Under the pieces are notes generated by a model. The model searched no databases, had not been told where the DNA came from, and saw only the letters and a list, made by a program, of their open reading frames with translations. A DNA stretch of 20,618 bases, taken from positions 1 to 20,618 of the forward strand of contig JAGTQS010000010.1 of NCBI GenBank assembly GCA_018397055.1, written 5' to 3'. Origin of the DNA: Candidatus Bathyarchaeota archaeon (GTDB taxonomy: Archaea > Thermoproteota > Bathyarchaeia > Bathyarchaeales > DTEX01). Made by a program: the position numbers and the translations under genes. This document shows positions 16,233 through 20,618 of the stretch, one piece after another. The stretch's first letter is position 1. Each line of letters begins with the position of its first letter.

Positions 16233-16246
16233 GAAACCTTTTAAAC
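16233..16246 (+). promoter_or_regulatory. BRE/TATA-like promoter of the RHH gene
   Basis: GAAACC followed by TTTTAAAC resembles an archaeal BRE plus TATA box. Initiation about 25 bases downstream would be near 16266-16270, around 30 bases before the ATG. The palindrome at 16245-16265 lies between the box and this predicted start, a usual place for a repressor site. Confidence 0.4.
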
Positions 16247-16265
16247 ACATTATTTTTAAATGTGT
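16245..16265. promoter_or_regulatory. Candidate RHH operator, upstream palindrome
   Basis: ACACATT and AATGTGT are exact 7-base inverted arms around a 7-base spacer. The site overlaps the promoter region of the RHH gene. RHH regulators often bind such repeats and control their own gene; binding here is inferred. Confidence 0.35.
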
Positions 16266-16272
16266 ACATATT

Positions 16273-16300
16273 GCATATACAACGTGGTAATGGTATATGC
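16273..16300. promoter_or_regulatory. Palindrome spanning the RHH gene start codon
   Basis: GCATATAC (16273-16280) and GTATATGC (16293-16300) are exact 8-base inverted arms. The right arm contains the ATG (16297-16299). As DNA it could be a second operator, 20 bp between arm starts. As RNA it could fold into a hairpin hiding the start codon, which would favour autogenous translational control. Confidence 0.4.
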
Positions 16301-16506
16301 CGAAGATTGAAATTGACTCAAGGGCTGAGCTTCTTTGTACACGTGTCACGCAGGTAATAAAGGAAGCTGTAATCCACGAATCTCAAGTGGAAGGGTTAAC
16401 ACCCTCGGAATGGCTACGTAACCTTATTGTGAAAGAACTTAAAGAAAGAGGGGCGCTTCCAAGAGTCTACAGATTCCCAAATCTGGAAAAATCGAATTTG
16501 GAATAA
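16297..16506 (+). CDS. Ribbon-helix-helix (CopG/Arc-like) DNA-binding protein
   Basis: A 69-residue protein. The first strand is PKIEID (2-7), helix 1 covers about 10-28, and the second helix follows the EGLTPSEWLRNLIVKEL pattern (32-48), the typical SPSE-type turn of RHH proteins. A basic/aromatic tail (PRVYRFPNLEKS) follows. RHH proteins bind DNA as dimers through the N-terminal strand. Helix 1 starts with SRAELLCTRV rather than the usual L-P-x-E pattern, so the family fit is good but not certain. The gene has two palindromes before and over its start, consistent with autoregulation. No toxin-like partner follows within 147 bases, which weighs against an antitoxin role. Confidence 0.7.
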   Translation: MPKIEIDSRAELLCTRVTQVIKEAVIHESQVEGLTPSEWLRNLIVKELKERGALPRVYRFPNLEKSNLE

Positions 16507-16653
16507 TAAGACATAATATATTACTTGAATAAGTAAAAAATTTATAAAAAATGTTTAATTTTGGGCTCCAAGAAAAAATTTCTAAATACAGTGGAAAAAA
16601 GAATTCTATGAAAAAATAGAAAAATATTGGCGGTTGATTAGAAGAGTATTACG

Positions 16654-16950
16654 TTATTTGTATTGTACATAAACCTCAGATGGCAAAGGCTTTTTCTTCA
16701 CAAATAGTTCGCCTTCAACACGTTTGAAGTACCCTATAACATCTTTGCCTTTCATTGTCAACGTGAAAACGCTGGCACCGTCATTAATCTTCTCCTGAAG
16801 GAGATCTTGACTTATCAGAAAATCAATGTACCTTCTAAGCCTTGTCCAAGACAAATTTGCACGGTACATTATATGTGTAGGTTTCTTTTTACCCTCTGCG
16901 ACTGCTTTAAGAATATCTATGTAAATCTCCATTTGTGACCTTCTGGTCAT
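16654..16950 (-). CDS. Archaeal winged-helix regulator (HTH_45-like)
   Basis: A 98-residue protein with an almost purely winged-helix fold. Helix 1 is MEIYIDILKAVAEG (7-20). The KKPTHIMYRANLSWTRLRRYIDFLISQDLL run (22-51) gives the turn and recognition helices, and the wing is INDGASVFTLTMKGKDVI (55-72). This matches the archaeal PF14947-type regulators, small dimeric DNA-binding proteins often encoded alone. The ATG at 16950 is preceded by a 17-base palindrome and a TATA-like box, which suggests autoregulation. It converges on the RHH gene across 147 AT-rich bases that hold no visible gene. Confidence 0.85.
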   Translation of the reverse strand: MTRRSQMEIYIDILKAVAEGKKKPTHIMYRANLSWTRLRRYIDFLISQDLLQEKINDGASVFTLTMKGKDVIGYFKRVEGELFVKKKPLPSEVYVQYK

Positions 16951-16959
16951 TTTTTATTC

Positions 16960-16976
16960 GCCGAAGTCTATTCGGC
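16960..16976. promoter_or_regulatory. Candidate operator before the winged-helix gene
   Basis: GCCGAA (16960-16965) and TTCGGC (16971-16976) are exact inverted arms around GTCTA, 9 bases before the ATG at 16950 on the minus strand. The TATA-like TTATTAATAAA at about 16981-16991 would place initiation inside this palindrome. GC-rich arms in an AT-rich gap make chance less likely than for the other palindromes here. Confidence 0.45.
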
Positions 16977-17069
16977 AATGTTTATTAATAAGCTTTATGA
17001 ACTATCAGTTTTTTCAATACTAACTATCAACATGATTCCAGTAGTATGAACTAAAGTTTTAAGTCGAAA

Positions 17070-17363
17070 CTACTCTTTCAAGGTTTCAAGTATTCTGATA
17101 ACCTCATCAATTGGGCGATTAATCTTAACCTTCAAATAAACTAATGTATCCTGGTTGCCTGATGGTAGATCAGTTTTTTCCTCCAAGCTAGTTGCCTTAG
17201 CATCAGTCTTTTTAGCTTTACCTGCCTCCTTGTAGACTGCTTGAAGATTCTCACATAGTTTTTCAAATTTTTCGATCAATGCGTCTAAGTTTTTCTCATG
17301 CTCCATCAGCGTAGTAATGAGCAGATCAAGGTAGCTCGATCTTCCTCTTTCTTCCGAGCTCAT
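17070..17363 (-). CDS. Small coiled-coil protein of unknown function
   Basis: About 97 residues, mainly helical. SSEERGRSSYLDLLITTLM is followed by a heptad-like coiled coil (HEKNLDALIEKFEKLCENLQ), a Lys/Ala-rich linker and a short amphipathic end (LKVKINRPIDEVIRILETLK). No enzyme motif is visible. The frame is open from a GTG at 17432, but the ATG at 17363 is preferred because AAGAAGGATG lies just upstream. If transcription starts near the TATA-like CTTATAAAG at 17463-17471, the GTG could be used without a leader. It follows the GT2 gene on the same strand after about 250 bases. Confidence 0.6.
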   Translation of the reverse strand: MSSEERGRSSYLDLLITTLMEHEKNLDALIEKFEKLCENLQAVYKEAGKAKKTDAKATSLEEKTDLPSGNQDTLVYLKVKINRPIDEVIRILETLKE

Positions 17364-17465
17364 TATGCATCCTTCTTGTTTTTTTACACTGAGAATCTTA
17401 CTTTTCGTCGCATTTAAACCATTTGTGAACACTTAGGCTTGATGAGTAATTGCGTTGATAACTTT

Positions 17466-17482
17466 ATAAGTAATATACTTAT
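17466..17482. promoter_or_regulatory. Palindrome upstream of the coiled-coil gene
   Basis: ATAAGTA and TACTTAT are exact 7-base inverted arms around ATA. The site overlaps a TATA-like CTTATAAAG on the minus strand. It may be an operator for the coiled-coil gene; AT-richness lowers confidence. Confidence 0.3.
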
Positions 17483-17616
17483 TGAAAATTATAACCTATC
17501 ATCCCTATATGACAACTGTACTTGTCGTCCATCTTGAATCGTCTGATATCATCACGATACAAAATCCACATAACTATTTAATGCGCTTCATTTCAGCTAA
17601 AGCAGATTCGGAATTT

Positions 17617-18741
17617 CTATAGTTTCCAATCAATAGCGCCTGTTTTTTGCTTCAAACAGACCCTTGAAAGATTCGTGATAATCATTAAAAACCAAAGCGG
17701 CGAATAAATCAAGAAGAAAATTACGAACTCTAAAAGATTAAATGAGTTGCCCATCTTTCTTGACAGAAAATAAAAAAAGGAGGAGTATGCGCCGATGTTG
17801 CCTACCATGAAGGCTAGGTTTCTAAGAATTGCCAGCGAGGTAGACGTAAAAGCTGTTGGAGCCAGAAGTAAGGTTGTTTGGGTGGAAAGCAGTAAAAGCG
17901 AAAAGTAAAACGTTTTTAGGAAAATCTCATCTGGTATGAACAGTGTGAATAGGAAAAAGGGCAAACATGGAAAAATGAAAAACAACGCGGGCAATAGGAC
18001 GCTGGGATGAGACTTAGCCATTCTTACAAGGTCTTTGAAATATTCTTTAAACCACAAAGCGCTTCCAAGCGCCCATCTTTTTCTCTGTTTAAACCAGCTG
18101 CTCCAAGAGGAAGGCGCTTTAGTGTAGACACGAATGTTTCTCACAAATTTGTATCGAACCCCATTTATGAAAGACCTTGTTCCGATGTCAAGGTCTTCCA
18201 TGATGACTTTTCTGAAACCTCCTAAAATCTTAAAGGTTTCCCGTTTAACAGCGAAAGCTGCCCCGTTCAATCCTAAGCATCGACTGAGTTTCTTAGAAAA
18301 AAGCCAATTGGTAAAATTAAAGCCTAAGTAATCGTAGCTCACAATTTTCGCAATGAAAGAGTCTCGGATGATGTCTTTCTTTACCTCAACTATCTCAGCA
18401 TCCTCAATCTCTTTACTAATCTGTCTAAATAACGCTTCCAATCCAGAGTCGAGCATCGTATCGGAGTCAAGAAAAAACAATATTTCCCCCGTTGACTGGG
18501 CAACCACTTCATTGAGAGCATTAACCTTTCCCTTTCTTACGCCATTAAAAACGAAACGGGTCTTGCCTGAAAATCTATTTGCTAAACAAAGGCTTTTCTC
18601 AGTCGGCTCATCAACGATAACAAATATCTCCTTTTCATCATAAGGATCCTCAAGTAGACGACTAAGCAGAGGCTCAAGAAACTCGGACTCATGGTAAACC
18701 GGAATGAAAACGCTGATCTTTGGTGCCATCGGACTTGTCAT
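17617..18741 (-). CDS. Membrane-bound GT2 glycosyltransferase
   Basis: About 374 residues with a GT-A domain and a membrane C-terminus. Numbering from a TTG at 18747, it shows ISVFIPVYHESE (11-22), VDEPTE around D46, the metal-binding DSD (94-96), MEDLDI (183-188) and QRKRW (221-225). This is the D,DxD,ED,QxxRW set of processive or ceramide-glucosyltransferase-like enzymes. Hydrophobic helices lie at about 249-271, 279-300, 309-328 and 339-360. The donor and product are unknown. The ATG could be at 18741 or 18729; there is no clear ribosome site, so coupling to the small gene 15-21 bases upstream is likely. It is separate from the nine-gene operon but of similar type to its synthase. Confidence 0.9.
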   Translation of the reverse strand: MTSPMAPKISVFIPVYHESEFLEPLLSRLLEDPYDEKEIFVIVDEPTEKSLCLANRFSGKTRFVFNGVRKGKVNALNEVVAQSTGEILFFLDSDTMLDSGLEALFRQISKEIEDAEIVEVKKDIIRDSFIAKIVSYDYLGFNFTNWLFSKKLSRCLGLNGAAFAVKRETFKILGGFRKVIMEDLDIGTRSFINGVRYKFVRNIRVYTKAPSSWSSWFKQRKRWALGSALWFKEYFKDLVRMAKSHPSVLLPALFFIFPCLPFFLFTLFIPDEIFLKTFYFSLLLLSTQTTLLLAPTAFTSTSLAILRNLAFMVGNIGAYSSFFYFLSRKMGNSFNLLEFVIFFLIYSPLWFLMIITNLSRVCLKQKTGAIDWKL

Positions 18742-18762
18742 CTTCAATGTTGGGCATTCATT

Positions 18763-18984
18763 TTACTCATTTTTGTCCTGATTCTCATATGAACTTTTCA
18801 ATACAATGAAGTAAAGCTCTACACAGTTGCGCAATGTTACATAGGTCCTTGTTGCGCCTTGGATGCTATGTTCCTTGGCCAACACGTTCAAATCGTCTAA
18901 CAGCATCCGAAGATCATGAATTTCGTCCTTGTTTTCAACAATGGCTCTAGCCTGCTTACCTAATAAACTGTCTTTGGCCGACAT
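18763..18984 (-). CDS. Small helical protein of unknown function
   Basis: A 73-residue protein without membrane helix or recognised motif. It appears to be two or three helices: KQARAIVENKDEIHDLRMLL, then DDLNVLAKEHS, then GATRTYVTLRNCVELYFIVL. Its stop lies 15-21 bases before the GT2 start, so the two genes are probably one transcript and may work together. It could be a regulator or partner of the GT2; that is position-based inference only. Confidence 0.6.
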   Translation of the reverse strand: MSAKDSLLGKQARAIVENKDEIHDLRMLLDDLNVLAKEHSIQGATRTYVTLRNCVELYFIVLKSSYENQDKNE

Positions 18985-19417
18985 ATCATGCTACCACTCT
19001 AAGCCTTGAAACTTACAACTGTAAATTTCATCAATCTATGAAACTTATATTTTTTTATTCAGATCGAATAATTGGCCTTGGTCTCATCAAAAAGGTTTAG
19101 TTACAAAATAAGTTTAAGATCACGCTGCAAAAAATTCGTGATTAATAGTTTAATCACAAATAATTTTTCTATTTACACTAAACCATTACACTAAACTGGT
19201 TGGACATACCAATTTTCAGTCTCAAACACAACATCAACTGTATAATTAAGAGACTTCGATTACCTATGAGTTATAAAATGTTATATTTTCCATTTCAACC
19301 ATAAAACTTTTATTATAAATAGAAAATTTTGAACCAATTTATTATAAAAGTTTATTTTTACGCTTTTTCGGTAAATATAAACGTTGGCTTTTGAGTCTAT
19401 TCGTGATTAACTATAAA
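18985..19417. other. 433-bp AT-rich intergenic region
   Basis: No gene or stable RNA is seen. It contains a perfect 8-base inverted repeat (19138-19157), a tandem pair TTACACTAAAC (19173-19183 and 19187-19197) and a near-perfect 16-base inverted repeat (19305-19320 with 19337-19352) that is T-rich and could serve termination for the gene ending at 19418. It should also hold the promoter of the small helical gene starting at 18984. Confidence 0.5.
19138..19157. repeat. 8-bp perfect inverted repeat
   Basis: GTGATTAA and TTAATCAC flank a 4-base spacer. Part of the sequence, TTCGTGATTAA, recurs at about 19400-19410. It lies about 150 bases upstream of the small helical gene at 18984 and could be a regulatory site. 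Confidence 0.3.
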
Positions 19418-19999
19418 CTATGGCTGAGCATAAATGTCATAACTTCGAGAATTTGTCTTAAGAGCTTCTCTGATTAAGCGTTCTTTACTTTCCAATATCC
19501 TATCGTAATAAACTATTAATATCCCAGCTGGTAGTGCTCCAAGTCCTGGGTAAATCAAAATTCTAAAAGAATAGAAAGGTGACCAACTCGAATTGATCAT
19601 TAGAGTGAAATTGTTTCTAACGCAAACAACAAATACAAGATATTCTGAAGTTGTCTGGACAATTGTTGAAGCCGAAAACACTTTTTGTGTTGAATTAAAA
19701 ATGCATGATAGTAAAGGTGCAGCTTCAAGGATTATCTCACCTCCACGCGATGGAAGAATAGCTATACTTATACCTCCAGGGGTGTTAGCTTCAATATTTA
19801 TTGAGAAGGATGTCCCTATGTCGATTGGAGGTAATATCCAAGTGTCAATCCAATAAGAAATATTTCCAGTAAGCTGCTTGCTAGGACCTTTCACAATAAA
19901 AGTCTGAGGCATCTTTACTAATGGAAGAACTGTGGACATAAGGATAACTACAAAGCCAGTAACAAGTAGTAAAATTCCAATAGCTTTCAATTTACGCAT
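19418..19999 (-). CDS. Membrane-anchored surface protein of unknown function
   Basis: A 193-residue protein with two membrane segments, an N-terminal signal-anchor (7-27) and a C-terminal helix (about 144-165), enclosing an extracellular beta-rich domain of about 115 residues. That domain has four N-x-S/T sites (N46, N102, N130, N136) and alternating hydrophobic strands. The final 28 residues are charged and should be cytoplasmic (DRILESKERLIREALK). No catalytic motif is visible. ATG at 19999 is supported by GGTGC about 7 bases upstream. It lies 24 bases downstream of the peptide-transporter ATPase gene, so it may be the last gene of that operon and an accessory to it; this is inferred. Confidence 0.75.
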   Translation of the reverse strand: MRKLKAIGILLLVTGFVVILMSTVLPLVKMPQTFIVKGPSKQLTGNISYWIDTWILPPIDIGTSFSINIEANTPGGISIAILPSRGGEIILEAAPLLSCIFNSTQKVFSASTIVQTTSEYLVFVVCVRNNFTLMINSSWSPFYSFRILIYPGLGALPAGILIVYYDRILESKERLIREALKTNSRSYDIYAQP

Positions 20000-20023
20000 G
20001 CAATAGCACCATTTAAAAGAATA

Positions 20024-20618
20024 TTAAAGGAATTTTTCTGCATAATGGCAGGAAACAAAATGTTCTGGTCTTATTTCTCTGAGAAGTGGTTCTTCACGAC
20101 TGCATAATTCAGTTGCATAAGGACATCTAGGGTGGAATCTGCACCCTGATGGTGGATTAACTGCGCTTGGAACCTCTCCGGATAGAATTATTCTTATTCT
20201 ATTTTGTTCAGGGTCTGGAATGGGAATAGCTGATAATAGGGCTTGAGTGTATGGGTTAAGAGGTTTATTAAAGAGCTCATCTGTCTTAGACAATTCAAAA
20301 ATTTTTCCAAGATACATTACAGCAACACGATTTGTTATCTGTCTAACTGAACTTAGATCGTGAGATATATAAAGATAGGAAAGTCCTTTTTCTTTCTGTA
20401 AAACAGTAAGCAGATTAAGTATTTGAGCTCTTATAGAAACGTCCAATGAAGACACAGGCTCATCAGCTACTATTAGCTGTGGATCAAGAGCCAACGCTCT
20501 AGCTATGGCTATTCGTTGCCTTTGTCCTCCGCTAAATTCGTGTGGATAGCGCTCAGCATGGTACTCTTCTAAGTTGACCATCCGTAGAAGTTCATAGACT
20601 TTTTCCTTTCCCTTTCTT
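20024..20618 (-). CDS. Oligopeptide ABC transporter ATPase (OppF/DppF-type), partial
   Basis: The 3' part of an ABC ATPase gene; the frame continues past the window end, so the start and Walker A lie outside. Visible are the signature SGGQRQRIAIARAL, Walker B LIVADEPVSSLD with the D-loop, and the H-loop YISHDLSSV. The family-specific C-terminal oligopeptide-transporter domain has GCRFHPRCPYATELC and a later HFVSCHY, whose cysteines are typical of OppD/OppF proteins. The protein powers uptake of peptides, or of sugars in some archaea, with permease and binding proteins presumably encoded upstream. The OppF/DppF rather than OppD assignment is likely but not certain from this fragment. Confidence 0.93.
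   Translation of the reverse strand, partial: RKGKEKVYELLRMVNLEEYHAERYPHEFSGGQRQRIAIARALALDPQLIVADEPVSSLDVSIRAQILNLLTVLQKEKGLSYLYISHDLSSVRQITNRVAVMYLGKIFELSKTDELFNKPLNPYTQALLSAIPIPDPEQNRIRIILSGEVPSAVNPPSGCRFHPRCPYATELCSREEPLLREIRPEHFVSCHYAEKFL

Noticed and set aside
19173..19197. Possible CRISPR-like or iteron repeat (TTACACTAAAC twice)
   Set aside because: Only two short units at 14-base spacing, no array or spacers; too little to call.

Overview
The window looks like an archaeal chromosome segment, AT-rich and probably from the TACK side (Bathyarchaeia-like). That placement rests on protein style only: an archaeal/eukaryotic-type tyrosyl-tRNA synthetase, a KaiC/RadA-like ATPase, an archaeosortase, small archaeal winged-helix and ribbon-helix-helix regulators, frequent TTG/GTG starts, and Shine-Dalgarno sites mixed with TATA/BRE-like promoters. 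No rRNA, tRNA or CRISPR array was seen.

Layout. (1) 1-2317: end of a short repeat, a shortened MPI-type cupin, a zinc-ribbon/RDD membrane protein and TyrRS. (2) 2318-5212: a decayed zone. It holds a broken, possibly PIN-like gene remnant, two different MITE-like elements flanked by TA dinucleotides (one of which recurs at the window start), and a 2.1-kb membrane-anchored, putative six-hairpin glycosidase-like gene interrupted by two in-frame stops. (3) 14394 down to 5225, minus strand: nine tightly packed genes. In transcription order they are archaeosortase, processive GT2 synthase, bactofilin-HerA-like ATPase fusion, two-TM protein, secreted protein with a C-terminal sorting signal, DPM-like GT2, two GT4 enzymes and a SAM methyltransferase. 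(4) 14836-16506, plus strand: KaiC-like ATPase, zinc-ribbon membrane protein, RHH regulator. (5) 16654-18984, minus strand: winged-helix regulator, coiled-coil protein, second membrane GT2 and a small helical protein. (6) 19418-20618, minus strand: a membrane-anchored surface protein downstream of the 3' part of an oligopeptide ABC-transporter ATPase gene, which is cut by the window end.

How it fits together. The nine-gene operon reads as a cell-surface assembly system. A processive polysaccharide synthase, one lipid-phosphate-type and two GT4 transferases and a methyltransferase would make or modify a glycan. The archaeosortase would process and anchor the secreted protein through its IPELPWP-type C-terminus. 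The most unusual part is a membrane-linked polypeptide that joins a bactofilin-like beta-helix to a HerA/FtsK-like P-loop ATPase and a winged helix. It lies between the synthase and a small two-TM protein, with start/stop overlaps or near contact. I infer a scaffolded, ATP-driven envelope-assembly machine; the function is not demonstrated.
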